A stretch of DNA of 64,000 nt from NCBI RefSeq assembly GCF_029873635.1, contig NC_080422.1:8959764-9023763 (forward strand). The letters run 5' to 3'. Positions 33,903-47,509 of this stretch are shown here, one piece after another. Origin of the DNA: Malania oleifera. Lineage: Eukaryota > Streptophyta > Magnoliopsida > Santalales > Ximeniaceae. A program made the translations under genes and the position numbers. Under the pieces are notes generated by a model. The model was not told where the DNA came from. It worked only from the letters and a program-made list of their open reading frames with translations, and made no database searches. The first letter of the stretch is position 1; the number at the start of each line of letters is the position of its first letter.

Positions 33903-36539
33903 ATGGAAGAAAAAGCTGCAACCTTCCTCAAGTAGCCATATCCAGCCACAACTTAAAAAGTTGTCCAATTTTATGTCTTAAGGTTGATATATCAAAATAA
34001 AATTATATTATAACTCTGGACTATTAAAATTTTACAAAGCACTTCAATTTTTATCTCGTTTGTTTCCCTTTCGTTTAATCTCGGAATACCACCTAAATAG
34101 TCAAATAGGCCGAGGAGAAAGATCGCAAATCTCTTTAGAAGTTTTCGTAAAGTATTGAAATACTTGCAAAGATTTGAATTAATTTAAACCTTATATTTGA
34201 AATTAAATTTTTTTCTAATTTAGTAATTGAATTTTAGACAATATGGTGTAAGCATTATTTAATGATATGATTAATTGTAAAAATCAAACCAATTTCCTCT
34301 TTCCTTCTTTTTTCTTTTTTTGTTTTTGTGCCGTTTGTAGTCTAGTACAATATTTTCAAAGAAGTTTTGTGAAAACATTTTTCAAGTTTTGAACCTTTAA
34401 AAATTTCTAGTGATTTTATTGTATCCCAAAGGTTATTCATTTTTTTCAGTGGCAAATTCATTCAAGTGAATGAAAATATCATATGAAAAGATAGTAAATC
34501 ATTCATGTCTCAAAAGCATTGAAATTTGATAATTGTAGTCTCCCAACTCCATGTAGCCCTAACAATAGTTCTGTGTTGATTTTAAAATTACCTTAATTTG
34601 AACCGAGTCAAGAGAATGCAAATTAATTTCATGTGTTAAAGAAGTAAATCTCAATAAGTCACACAGGAAAGCAATTAGGTTTGGTAAGTGTTGTATTGTT
34701 TTCTTTATCGTTGCAATTTTAGAGGGCAAAATAAAATAATTTATCCAAGGGCAAAAATGGTGTTCTTCACATAGTCGCCAACATGGGAAATCACAAGGCA
34801 ATGGAGATCCATGTGTGCTACTCCTCCCTTTAACTTCTTTATTTTTTTGATAGGAAAATTATAATTATAATACCAAATGGATATATACAGTACATTGGGC
34901 ATACCCAGGATGGGGAGAACCAACTCCCAAAGAAGCACCTGCAAAGCAGTACACTCAGACAGCCACATAAGGCTCAGAATAGTTACAACTCAATAGATCA
35001 AAACCTAGGCATACCCAGAGGCCAGGTTGTCCTTCTCATACTCATTCTGCTTCATTAACCCTTTAGTGCTATTGTGGACGTAGTTCCTGCCGATGGCCAC
35101 TGCAATTACCACTATGCCACCTATAAGGACCTACTTTCTTTTTTTTGCCCCTCCCTTTCCACCGTTGGTAGCAACTATGATGGTTATTGACACTTGCCTT
35201 GTAACGACTTGCTATTTAACTTGATTTTTTTTTTTTAAAATATAATGTAACATTTATAATGCTCTGACACCAAACTGAATTAAACTCAAGCATCAACCTA
35301 AGCAGCGAGAAGCGGAAATCAAATAAACATAAAATTCTAGTTTTTCAAATTTAATTTATATAGAAAATTTTTCTTGTTTTGTAGATTCTATAAATATATC
35401 TTGAAAAAATGAAAAATAATGTGGTATATTTTAATTATTTAGGGCCTGGCTATTTAGCTGCGAAAAATAATATTTTTTATTTTTTTTTAGTTTTCAAAGA
35501 ATTATAAAAATGTCAACACAATTTTCAATTTTACAAGATTTGTATGAAAATGGTAGAAAATGATGAAGAGCTTATTTAGTTGTTGAAAATATTTTTCATG
35601 CTCCACTTCTAGATTTTCAAATAACAATAAAAGACTTGTTTTTAATTTTTAAGAAAGTATATAATTAATTAAAATTTTAGAAAATAATAAAAGGATTTCT
35701 TTTCAACGAAATTGTAGTATTTTGCTTCAAGGTGATGGAATAATGCTATTTTAGTGTGTTTACACTTTGAAAAAAATGTCATTTTAAATCATCCATTGCA
35801 TTAGATAAAATTGATCGTCCTTACACATATTATTAAAAAAACAAATGCGTATATACAATGCATAGATAAGTCTTATATTCCTCAAAACCAAAGCCTGAAA
35901 TCGTAGCCCCTTACATTTTTTTTTTTTTTTTTTTTTTTTCAACTTCATATATTCATTGAAGCTTAGACCCGTCCAAGAACGGTTACTATACATTCATTCC
36001 TAATCGCACATGTGAGACAAATCAATTGTTATATTTCAATTGATTATTAGTCACACTATGTTGACTAATAATCACTTGAACATGTTAATTATTTGTTTTC
36101 ACTTACGATTAGTAATATTTGTATTTCAACTATTCTTGGATTGTCCAATGTGGAGAGTTCAGGAAGTTGTATTTACATTGTTGTCATCGCTCACGCTTTG
36201 TCAATTGTCATTATATATTTCAACCGCGTCTCTACTTGTGTTCTCTAGGTGCATAGTAGGGTGTCGTGACAATTTGTTAGTGATGGAAAACTTGCCAAAT
36301 TTTCACTTCCCCCATCCTGTGTACTTGGAGAGCCATAGGGAGATGTTGCCGAAATTTATAACGACTACGACGAAGGAATTTGAGCAATTGATCGCAATGT
36401 AAATGTAACATTCCTGAATGGGATAGGATCTGTACCCTTTAAAGTATGATGGTTGATTATAGGATTCACGATGCATGCATGATAAACATTATGAGAATAT
36501 AATGAACACCATTTACTTGAACATATTATAGGGTAATTA
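33736..36539. other. AT-rich CACTA interior upstream of TNP2
   Basis: No supported coding sequence. A (GT)n microsatellite lies at about 33871-33902. A 23-nt poly(T) at 35917-35939 followed by ordered sequence may be the tail of a small minus-strand retroposon. The part at 34830-35130 may be the end of another retroelement; I could not assign it. Confidence 0.45.
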
Positions 36540-39500
36540 ATGAACATGGATAAGAGTTGGATGAACGCTCGGGGTAGGTTTTTGCCAGAATACGTGAAAG
36601 GGGTACATGATTTCATAGAGTTCGCGCGTCATCGTGCAGACAGAGCCAGTAGAATAAGGTGTCCTTGCAAAAAATGCCAAAACATAACATGCAAACACAT
36701 TGATCTGGTCCATTCACATTTGTTAGACTTTGGAATGGAGAAACAGTACACAAGATAGGTGTTCCACGGTGAAGATTATGCAGTTTAGAGCGATAATGAT
36801 GATGATGAAGATGAGGGGGCAAATATAGTAGGTGGTGATACACGTTCGGAAGAATTAATCGAAATGTTAGGTGAATTGCAAAGGGGGATTGCAGTGGACA
36901 CGAGTGATGTCAGTGTGTCGCGTACTGGTGATGAAACTACATCAGCAGGTACCATACCTTGCGATCCTAGTACGTTGAATTGACTCGGTAAACCATTTTC
37001 TAATCTCATGAGGGATGCACGAGTGCCCCTATATCCAAACTATAAAAAGGTCTCCAAATTAGAGTTTTTGATAAAGTTGCTTCATGCAAGGACAATGCAT
37101 AGGTTTTCTCAGAGCACATTCAACATGCATTTAAGCCTCATTAAGGCAGCACTGCCGGAGGGTGAAACACTTCCCAATTCTTTTTATGAGGCGAAGACAT
37201 ACCTGCGTGAATTGGGTCTAGGTTATACTCTAATACATGCGTGCAGGTATGATTGTGCACTCTTTTATGGTGAACATGAAAATGCGAACGAGTGCCCAGA
37301 ATGTGGTGAACCGAGGTATACAACTAATCAAAAGAAGGGTAAAAGGATCCCCAAAAAAGTTTTGCGACATTGTCCATTAATCCTGTGGCTGCAACGATTG
37401 TATATATGCAAAAACACTGCTATAGATATGAGATGACATCAAGAGAAACGTCTTCAAGATGGAAACATCCTTAGCCATCTAGCGGACTCCGAAGCTTGGG
37501 CCAAATTTGATAAAATGCATCTGTGGTTTGCTAGTGATCCTCACAACATCAGACTTGGCTTTGCTTCAGATGGGTTCAATCCTTTCGGTAACATGACCAA
37601 CCCATATAGCATGTGGCCAGTTATGATGATGTCATACAATATGCTGCCATGGCGATGTATGAAAGAACCTTTCATTTATATATCTCTGCTGATTCTCGGA
37701 CCAAGAGCACCTGGTAATGATATTGATGTTTACCTGTGTCTGTTAATTGACGAGTTGAAAGAATTATGGGAAAAAGGAGTTGAGACATTCGATGTGCAAA
37801 CTGGGACAACATTTCGGATGCATGCTGCAGTCTTGTGGACAATTAATGATTTCCCAGCATGCGACAACCTGTCAGGTTGGAGCACAAAAGGTTTCTTAGC
37901 ATGCCCAGTATGTAATAAGAATGTTGGGTCCTTATCCTTTAAGCATGGACGCAAGTTATGCTTTATGTGTCATCTCCGTTTCCTACGAACTGGACATCCT
38001 TGGAGGACTCATGGCATCAGAAGCTTTAATGGAAAACCTGAATAAAGGTCGCTGCCAAAGCGGCTAAGTGGGGAAGAGATATTAAACTAGCTAAGGTTGA
38101 TCGAAGATGTGAAATTTGGGAAACCACCTGGACAAAGAGAAGCATCTTCTTCGAGTAGCCATACTGGAAAGATCTTCCACTACGCCACAACTTGGATGTC
38201 ATGCACATTGAAAAGAACATTTGCTAGAATGTCACTGGTACATTGCTTGATATAAATGGGAAAGCAAAGGACACCACAAATGCTCGCCGAGATATGGAAG
38301 ACATGGGAATACGACCTGAGCTGCACCTATTTCGTGATGGGGACAAAATTCTCATGCCATCAGCTTGTTACACATTCTTGAAGGATGAGAAGAATAAATT
38401 CTTCGACTAGTTGAGATCAGTGAAGTTCCCCGATGGATATGCATCGAACATAACTCGATGCATAAACGCGAAGGAAGGGAAGATGCTAGGAATGAAAAAG
38501 TCATGACTGTCACGTCCTTTTACAATGGGTTCTACTAGTTTTCCTTGATCGACACTTGACTAAAGATGTTCGCTCGGTGTTGATTGAGCTGGGAATCTTC
38601 TTTCGGCAGTTGTGCTAAAAAAAATGGAGCATAAACATACTTGAACGGTTAAAGGATGACATTCTTCGATGTGATGGTCCACCTAGCTGTTCATTTACCA
38701 AGGGAGGCCATAATTGGAGGACCTATTCAATATCGTTGGATGTATCCTATTGAGAGGTAAAGTATAAAGTCCTTGTATAATGGTCACATGATTTTCCTAT
38801 TTGAATTTTTTTTTTCTTTATTGTGTCTAGAAGTCTATAATGCAACATAAAATGCACAAGTTCTTGTCCACTTGAAGGGGTATGTGCGCAATAAGGTACG
38901 ACCGGAAGGTTTAATCATTGAGGCGTGCATTGATAGTGAATGTCTTGCATTTTACTCAATGTATCTACATGATATTGACACAATGTTCACTCGTGATGAG
39001 CGAAATGCAGACGTTCATGCAATTAATGCCAAAGATGAAGAACCCAGGAGCTCTATATTTCGAGAAAATGTTTGGCCTCTTGGTGTATGAGTTTACGATT
39101 TCATTCACATGGACGAACTAGAAAAGGCTCATTTCTACATCCTCAACAATTTTGATGAAACTGTTCCATATATCGAGTACGTTGTTCCAAACTCCTTGCT
39201 CTGCATTGTATTTACATATGCATAATTATATACTTACTTGACATTAACATACACTACTATTGCATATAGCGAACATAAAGCTGAACTCCTTGCCCAAAAT
39301 GAAGGAAATGTTGACGAAAGACATAAAAATGAGTTTATCAATTAGTTTGGGAGTCGTGTAAGTAACAAAAATTGCTTTAGTTAGAAGCAATGTATGGTGT
39401 CACTATTGACGGTATTCTTCTAAACTCCTGTTTATTTAATAGATGAAAGTCATGTTTTACAATAAGGAAACAACGGCAAGTAAATATTTATATGCGTTGG

Positions 39501-39702
39501 CATGTGGGCCCGATCAAAGAGTTAACTGCTACAGCAGTTGCATTGTTAATGGGTTACGATTTTATATAAAGTCCCTCGAACAGCATAGAAGAACCCAAAA
39601 TTGTGGGGTTGCGGTGCTAGGCACAGAAGGAGATGAAGATATTGACTACTTTGGTGTGTTGGATGATATTATAGAGCTTAGCTATGGAGCAAGCAAACCT
39701 TA
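36540..39702 (+). pseudogene. TNP2: CACTA transposase TNP2, decayed
   Basis: This is the DDE-type transposase that cuts and joins CACTA ends. Domains appear in the usual order. The N-terminal transposase-associated domain (MDKSWMNARGRFLPEYV, with CPCKKCQN) is at 36546-36700. The core transposase domain is at 37515-38045, with FASDGFNPFGNM, YNMLPWRCMKEPF and STKGFLACPVCNKN. A DUF4218-like part, HLPREAIIGGPIQYRWMYPIE, ends near 38757. Exons at 38870-39090 (YVRNKVRPEGLI, FYSMYLHDIDT) and 39443-39702 (DUF4216-like, CGPDQRVNCYSSCIVNGLRF) follow. Frameshifts or stops occur near 36756, 36984, 37434, 38043, 38094, 38226, 38410 and 39090. The last exon stops right after IIELSYGASKP, where the protein should continue, and SEC10-derived intron sequence starts at once. 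Confidence 0.85.
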
Positions 39703-39944
39703 AATTGTATAATTGTATATTTTACTGTCTGAATTTATTTTACTGCATGCATTTTTCTCATTGTTTTGCTCCTTGGAGTGGAGGCCTGCGGTTGAAGCGT
39801 GACATAACTGAATATAGAGAGTTTGTTCGGAGTTTTAATGCTCCTTCTGTTGATGAGAAATTTGAGCTGTTGGGCATGTAAGTTGCAGCTTGCAAATTGT
39901 CGAAAATCTAACATACTTTAGTTACCATTTTAAATCCTTACATA

Positions 39945-39949
39945 CTGAT
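39945..39949. repeat. Target-site duplication CTGAT, left
   Basis: Five bases directly before the solo LTR, identical to 43194-43198. Confidence 0.9.
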
Positions 39950-42823
39950 TGTCGCGGCGTCCCGGGAGCGCGTGTGCCCCGGGCGGCGAAATTAGAAATC
40001 ATTTTAATTTTCAAGGAAAAATCATGGAATGTCGGAGTTGCCACTAACCTTTAGTGCGGTTAGAACACATGATTACTACCCCGTTAGGGGTAGAATCGGT
40101 CTACATTACCAGAGTTGGGGCTGGGAGTTCGGTTACGCGAGGGGAAGGTACGAGCACCCCCTACGCGCCCGTTCTTACGAACGGTACCTAATTAATTTCA
40201 AATTATCCCTAAGTTAATCTAATAATTCTTTAAATTACTCCTTTTTTTATGAATTTATAAATACATGTGAAAATAAATAAATAAATAAAATAATAAATAA
40301 ATAAAGATAATATATATATATATATTCCCTCAGAGCTTAGGGTACGTGATGCCCGAAGGCTCATACCCTCGCAATAAAATCATAGGGATAAAGAAAATCG
40401 AAAATAATTTTTAAAAATAGCTCCCAGATTTATTTTCAAAATTTATAGATTTTTCATAAATAATTCAAAATATTTACCAAATTCTTTGGGAAGTTTCAAT
40501 ACATGATAATAGGATAATAAACTAAGATATTAAACTACCACAATACATATAATTAGCAATAAAACACCATATACTATATATATGAAGATACTAAAGATAC
40601 TAAAACAATACCATATATATTAGAACACTAAAAAAAAAAATATACATTAATAATAATACAAAACATAATAATAATAATAATATAGAATAAGATACTAAAC
40701 TTAATATAGTACTGAAATATGCCAATATTCTTAATATGAACGTGTGATCTAAGAATACTAAATATAACAACATACTTAATATAACATTACACTCATATAC
40801 ACCATATAACGATATAACAATGTACACTATAGGAATATTCGCTACAACAATAACAATATAACAATACGACAATAATATAATAATACAACAATATATATAA
40901 ATATATACAATATGGAAATAATTAAAGAAACAAATCAATCCTACAATTAAAATGTAAACTATACAATATGGAAACAAATCAATTCTAAAATTAGTATGTA
41001 ATTACACAATTATGAGTATAACAACAAAGTAATGAAATTATGGAAACAATCAATTCTAAAATCAATATGTAGATATGCAAGGATAAATATGGGAACAAAT
41101 AAGCTTAAGCAATAATATAAAATGATAAAGATGGGAGCAATAATAAAATAATGATCAAGAATACCCTAAATAATTATGCAAGTAAATGAAATAATCACAT
41201 TACACATTAAATAATACAATAATAATAATAAAAGAACCCTAAATAATTACACAATCAAATAAGATAAATATATTACCCATTAAATGTCACAATATCAATA
41301 AATAAATAAAAACCTGAAATAATTATACAAGCAAATAAGGTGCACATATTAGCCATTAAATATTATAATAAAAACAAAGAACCGAAAATAAGCATATAAG
41401 CCAATAAGATAAATATATTACACATTGAATATTATAATGACAACAAAATAAACCCTAAAACACTAACATATTACATATTGAAATTAACAATAATGATAAA
41501 AACCCTAAATATAATACAAGCAAATAGAATGACTATTACATATTCAATGTTACAAAATCAACAAAGAAATCATGAATAAATATACAAACCAACTAAATAC
41601 ATTGCACTTAAAATATTATAATATTAACACGACAAAAACCATAAATAAATATTCAAGACAATAATTGCATTTCAAATATTAACAATAAAACATAAATAAA
41701 TACAGACCTATTACAAAAAGTATTACAACATTAAAACACATAAATAATATTACAACATAAAAAAAAAAAAGGCTTACTATAATAATAGTAAATAACTTAT
41801 ATGTGCAGTGCCTGCTGTGTGCAGGAATCTGGGTAGGGGTTCCGTGTATGTGTGTGTGTGTGGGTGTTCAGTGTGTGTGTGTGTGTTATGTGTACGTGTG
41901 CAGGGACTTACAGAGGGGGGGGTACAGCCGGCAGACGATGAGGATGTGGTGTTGAGGGAGGCTGCTCGTGGGTGTTGCAGAGTGGTAGAGCAGAGGAGAG
42001 CAGTTGAGAGAACAGCCGGCTGGCAGCAGGCTTGCAGAGTGCTCCGGCGGCTGTGGTGTCGGCGGCGGATGGGTGGTGCTACGGCAGTGAGGAAGGGTGG
42101 CCGGGGTTTGCTGGCCTGCAGCCGGTGTGATGGAGCAGAGCTCGGGTTAGCGGATGGTGCTGCCGGAGCTGGGTTGTGATGGTGTTGCCGGAGACTGGAG
42201 AGGTTGCAGATGATGGGGGATTTGCTGAGGGAGTTCTCGGCTGTAGTGGCCGGCCAGAGTTGCGGAGGACCTGGAGGATGGCTGGATAGCGGCGGCATTA
42301 GAGTTGTAGAGAGTCTTTGCGGATGGTTGCACCTCACTGTGGGGTTGAGTGGTCGTGGAGAAAGATATGGAGGAGGCTGTAGAGGAGTTGCAGAGCTGTG
42401 CGCAGCACCACCCCGGCTGTGTGTGTATGCGCTGCCCCCCCTGAAGAGAGGAAAAAAAAGTCCCTTATATAAAAATTTTAGAAACCCTAACCCATCCCTT
42501 TTCCTTTTTTGGTTTTTTTGTATTTTATGGTATTTTTTTTCTTTTTGGAAACAATATATATGAGTATAACTACTTATTATGGTAATAAGGAAATAATAAT
42601 AATACTAAAGTAAAAAATAATGATAATAATAAAATAATAATAATAATAGTAATAACAAAGATAAATAAATAAATAAAATAATGATAATAATAGTAATAAT
42701 AAAGGTAAAAATACTAATATTAAAAATAATGTCAATAATAATGAAAATAATAAATAATAATAATAATAATAAACAATATAAATAGAAATAAAAATAAAAG
42801 TAATAATAATAATACTAATGAAA

Positions 42824-42868
<45 letters not shown>

Positions 42869-43026
42869 TAAGATAATAGTAATAATAGTAATAAAAATAC
42901 TAATAATAATGATAATAAAAATAATAATGAAAATAATAAATAATAATAATAATAAAATAGACATAAAAAATAAAAATAAAAGTACTATTAATAATACTAA
43001 TGAAAAATAATAATAATAATAAAGAA

Positions 43027-43070
<44 letters not shown>

Positions 43071-43081
43071 GATTAGTGAAA

Positions 43082-43113
<32 letters not shown>

Positions 43114-43193
43114 GAATAAATAAAATAATAATAATAATAATAATAATAATAGTAATACATATATTGGGCCTGGGTAAAAATGGGGTGTCTACA
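39950..43193 (-). mobile_element. Solo LTR of the Tat/Ogre-like family
   Basis: 3,244 bp. It starts tgtcgcggcgtcccgggagc, ends gggtgtctaca and is collinear with LTR1-LTR3 but clearly more diverged, with different (TAA)n tracts at 42590-43160. It is flanked by perfect CTGAT duplications. No internal region or primer site follows, so the element was reduced to one LTR by recombination between its LTRs. The TATA box is at 42463-42472 (-). It sits in a SEC10-derived intron. Confidence 0.95.
42463..42472 (-). promoter_or_regulatory. TATA box of the solo LTR
   Basis: Element-sense TTATATAAGG at the position matching 11511-11520, kept despite strong divergence of the surrounding sequence. Confidence 0.55.
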
Positions 43194-43198
43194 CTGAT
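43194..43198. repeat. Target-site duplication CTGAT, right
   Basis: Five bases directly after the solo LTR, identical to 39945-39949. Confidence 0.9.
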
Positions 43199-43798
43199 GA
43201 AATCTATGCCTACAGCATGGCCAATGTGTTTATTGTTGCTCCTGAAAGCCTCGCCACTTTGTTTGAGGGTACTCCGAGTATCAGGAAAGATGCACAAAGG
43301 TATAACTTATATTGGTGATGGTGTTTACAGTTAAGGTTGATTATTGTAGACAACATGTAAAGGCAATTTTAGAGCACTTTTTTACACTAAAAATGAATTA
43401 TTGTTATTATTATTATTTTGAAATAAGTCTTCAAGCTATATATGTTAGACCCCTGGATGTTGTGAGAAAAGACAACTTTCTATGGAGTCCTGATATATGT
43501 TGGCTCCAATTCTCGCATCAAATAAAATATCAACGTTGTGTATTTTTTTTTTTTTGTTTTTTTGTTTTTTCTGCAAATAATGCATGTTCAGGGGGTGGAA
43601 GAGGAAGAAGAATATTTAGTCATGGCCTAAATAACTGTCTTTTCATTTACTGTTTTACTTATTTTCTGTTTTCCATTTAGACCGAGGATGGTGAACTTAT
43701 GATTTGGCTGCCGATTAAGGTTTATTCAACTTCGGGAGGACTACAAGAGTGCAAAACTTGCTGCCAGACTCAGTTCTTTGTGGCCAAGGTCCAGTTAA

Positions 43799-44149
43799 GA
43801 CAGGATTGGTGCGCTGTAAAGGTAACCTGCCACTTCTCTTGGATTAGTTATGGGAAGCATTTACGAATGATAGGGAGCTGAAACCTCAAGTTGACGGGTT
43901 GGTGCTGCCAAGAGCTTGTTAGGGAGCTGGTTTGAGATTAAGCTAATCAGGAGGCCGATGAGCTGACCTTCTGAAAATTGGGTACAATTAGGTGTCACCT
44001 TTTAATTTTTTTCTCATTATATTTTCCTTATCCATTTTGAGTGTATATTTTTGATAGTATGGATGGGAAATTGAATACATTGCATTCATCAACTACTCCA
44101 TGAAAGCCATTGCTAATACGAGGGTGACAATAATCATAACAACAAAATT
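43799..44149 (+). other. Possible SEC10 3' untranslated region
   Basis: The sequence after the SEC10 stop reads like a plant 3' UTR, with no coding potential and a mix of GC-moderate and T-rich segments. Its extent cannot be set without comparison to a full SEC10 gene. Confidence 0.35.
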
Positions 44150-45400
44150 ACAGATTGGATGTGGGTACAAGTCGATGCACCTTTCTGAACAGCTATAGGA
44201 GGAGCATATCACAAGCAATAGGATCATCTGACGAGAGAACTAAAGGCGCAAAAGTAGAAGCTGGGAGAGACTCTCCTCCCTTAAGTAGCCATGTGTATAC
44301 CAACAAATTAAAATGATCCAAGCAACGAGGACACTAACCAAATGAGGATGTAGGAGGACTGGGCATAGAGAGTATGTTAGGATTTAGAAGGCTAGGCAAA
44401 CTCATAAAGATCAACAGAACTAAAGGACTCAAAATAACATTGTACAAATTCAAAAGAGGTAAATTCAAAGAATCAATGTAAAGTAGAGCTATTACATCAA
44501 TATCCCTTCTGATTACATGAATAGCCTAGAAAAAATACATTTGATAGCACAAGAATCCAACTTGTCCATTCCTAAACTTAGCTAATGGACAAAGGACATA
44601 TAAACAATATACGAGGAGTAAGTGTAAAAAAAGGGGCCTTAAGGAAGATAACTGGACATGGAATTTTACCAGCAAGAACATAGGATGCCATTTTATTGAT
44701 GAGAGAACAAGCAGTGAACACAAAATCACTCCAAAAAACTTTGAGGACATTCATTTGATAAAATAGGGTACTAGTGACTTTGAGTTTGTTTTTCGGTTTT
44801 TGTAACTCCATTTTGTTTTGTAGTTTAGGCATAACATGCCTAATGGATCACACAAGAAATAGGCATACAGGTACTAAATTGGGTATTCAGGTATTCCTTA
44901 GAATTATCACTACGAAATATCCTAAATTAATTTCTTAATTGAGAACAAAAGGCACAAAGATAATAAACAACTCGGAACAATCTTCCATTAAACACAACCA
45001 AGTCATCCAAGAGTAATCATTGACAAATAGAACAAAGTACCAAAACCCCAACTTTGACATTACACGGCAAGGACCCCAAACATTGAAATTTACTAGCATG
45101 AAAGGACTAACAGCCCATTTGTTGACTTGAGAAACAAAGGGAACACAATGATGTTTTCCCAACAAGACTCACACTCAAGATTAGACAAAGAACTCAAGGT
45201 AGGAACTAGCCATTTCAACTTGTCCAAGGACAATAGGTTTGAAACGGTGTAGTAGTACTGTGCAAACAATGAGAGGAGAGAAAAACTCATAGTAGTGAAG
45301 TCCACAAGTCTCACACTCTTGTGCCAATTATTTTGTTTAAATAATTGAAAATGCAAGTAAAGCATTTATGTTAAACGAAAGGCAGGTTGGAGCTCAATGA
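44150..45400 (-). pseudogene. pol: Copia pol remnant: GAG-pre-integrase and integrase
   Basis: Decayed Ty1/copia pol on the - strand, in several frames. The GAG-pre-integrase part gives LDKLKWLVPTLSSLSNLECESC with a CxxC-type end near 45170-45230. The integrase core gives SPFMLVNFNVWGPCRVMSKL and FVNDYSWMTWLCLMEDCSELF near 44950-45110. A later block near 44700 gives LINKMASYVLAGKIPCPVIF. The part at 44170-44290 resembles the Ser/Pro-rich linker between integrase and reverse transcriptase. Several residues are changed and frames broken. It is nested inside the CACTA element. Confidence 0.75.
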
Positions 45401-47509
45401 ATATGTGCCTGTGGTTGTTTTGATTTTTGGAATCAAATTGTCTGGATTGTGCTCCACTGGTTCTTGAAAGATGCGAAGAAGATGAGAAGAGGGAAGCTAG
45501 ATTACAATATAAATATAGCAGTAGTAACTTAGGCTTTCATATCTGCACTTGTTTTCTATTATTATGGTGCATTTGGTTACATTCTTCTTCCATAGGAGTG
45601 CTGCAGAAGAAAAATGCGATTCAAGTTTCAATTTTTTATAGAGTGGTTTTCAAGGCTCCCAAATGCAATGCAATTCTTTGGATACATTTTCATGCCCACT
45701 TCTGGACACAAGCATACATCAAAACACAAGTTTATTATAAAAAAAATCAAACGATAACCAATCATACAATAAAGTTCATCCTCCATTTCCATTGTTCCTT
45801 GGATCTGGAAGCATGATATTCATCTCCCCTAGGCACACGCATAATCTATACAAAGTTTTCTGTATATATAAAATAGAAAGACAGCATTTTCTGAAAAGAA
45901 ATAAAAAAAGGGAGGTAAAAGAAAAATGAAACTGCAAAAAATAAATAAATAAATAAACAAATAAAGGGTAAACTAATTCAAAGTAGAGAAAATTCCACTG
46001 GAAAATGGAAACCAAATAAAGAAAAAAAGAGTACTGCCATCTGTTTTTCATGTCCCAGCAGAGGCAAAACAGCAAGTCATCCGCTTTCTCGCATCCCTGC
46101 AAAAGCAAAACCTTGCAGATGAGGCAGGATACGATGACAGTAAGCCAGAGGGCCGCATGAAGAATATAAGTTCTTAAGTATGTTCAGTCTGAAAGACTGA
46201 TTCAGTTTTTAATAGATTTCATTTTTGTTCAAGAAATCTATGAAGATTCCACAGAATGTGAGGTTGGGAATCCTAAATATCAGCATAGGTTCATTCAGAT
46301 AAACCTAAATTGGCATCTAGGATTCCATGGGACCTATTATACCCATAAAACGTTCTCATATTATACTTTTGGTAATCTGGATTCCAACAAAGGCATCTTA
46401 GTCCCAGTTACAAGATTCTCAGGCATTTGATTATCTGAACCAAATGCCTAGTTATTGGAATTTATTAGGAAATCTAGTGAATCACCAATTCTCCCTATGT
46501 TGAAGTTGAACCCAAAAGTTACCAAACTTTAACGATAAATAATAGCTGCCATCTAACTGAAATGAATTCAGGTTGTGTTTGGGATCATGAAATTCTAGCC
46601 CGAGATTTGGATTTGGACGAAATTCTCTATAATTTTAAATTACATTTTATTCATATCCACAACCAAATTGAATTCCAAGCCCCCAAACACGGGGTCAAGT
46701 TATTTCAAGTTTCCAACATTGGTTAAAAAAAAAAACATGTCGTGGACTAAAACTGGAGTTAGTTCAACCTCAGAATCTAAGGTTATTTTCTTCCCAAAAA
46801 AAGAACAAAAATGCAAGCAGGTGCCTAGACGCCATCAGCTGAAAGGACCCAGATTCAAAAAACAACACCATTCAATCATCCCAACTGGAGTGCAAATATG
46901 TGTTAAGCCATCCTAAAATGCCTAAAGATCCCATCAAGGAATAAGAATGAACTTACTTTAGGCAACACTGCGCTCTGCATCTAGTTTAATCTCTTCTCTT
47001 GGCTCTTTTTGATTTTCTTTATTTAAACTTCCATCCAATCCTCCAAAAGCTTCCATGATACGAAGCAACACACAGCCCCAATGGTACCAAGCAACCATTA
47101 AAAAAGTGCTCTAAGTGGAAAAATGAAGTTATTTTTTAACAAGATACATAACGAACAACTTAATACTATGATGTACGGAGGTAATTAAAGCATTCAAAAA
47201 AAAAAAAAAATTGGGAGCAGAGGACACACTCTGGCTGTGAAATTTCATTGGGCAGCAACATCCACAGGTTATGTGGGTGGCTATGTGGTTATTTTTGCAA
47301 AAATATGAAGGGATACTAAAGGTTCTGAAAGGCAGCAGCATCCAGGATTTTCTGGCAACTATGGTATTTTTCCAGCAGCTCCTTGACTTTGTTTCTAGTC
47401 TTTGGTAGTGCAGATTATCCTTATATACAGCAGCAGGAATGAGGTTTAGGGTTTAGGATTTGGTTTTGGTATTAACTTAGGGTTTAGGTTCGATCTTACT
47501 CTAGTACCA
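45401..47509. other. Unassigned interval with a possible minus-strand exon
   Basis: No clear gene. On the - strand, 46950-47090 reads IMEAFGGLDGSLNKENQ and then EEIKLDAERSVA, followed by a taaagtaagttc donor-like site, with gene-like codon use. A possible later exon starts near 46099 after a cttttgcag acceptor-like site. I could not identify a gene. The LTR-adjacent part at about 47210-47509 resembles a copia leader. Confidence 0.3.

Larger units (their letters stand above)
39703..43798 (+). pseudogene. SEC10: Captured 3' end of exocyst subunit SEC10 (three exons)
   Basis: C-terminal end of the exocyst subunit Sec10, which tethers secretory vesicles at the plasma membrane. Three coding exons: 39779-39877, 43216-43299 and 43720-43798. 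They encode GGLRLKRDITEYREFVRSFN... / ...MANVFIVAPESLATLFEGTP... / FIQLREDYKSAKLAARLSSL... and end at TAA. Splice sites fit: AG at 39777-39778, GT at 39878, AG before 43216, GT at 43300 and AG at 43718-43719. All junctions keep frame, with no premature stop over 86 residues. The first intron holds a solo LTR (39950-43193); without it and one duplication the intron is 89 nt. The N-terminal bulk of Sec10 (about 800 residues in plants) is absent. The fragment follows the last TNP2 exon on the same strand, so a read-through transcript is possible. Confidence 0.85.

Noticed and set aside
40600..40977. Minus-strand hydrophobic frame in the solo LTR
   Set aside because: AT-rich LTR sequence giving Ile/Leu/Tyr runs; not conserved in the other LTRs.
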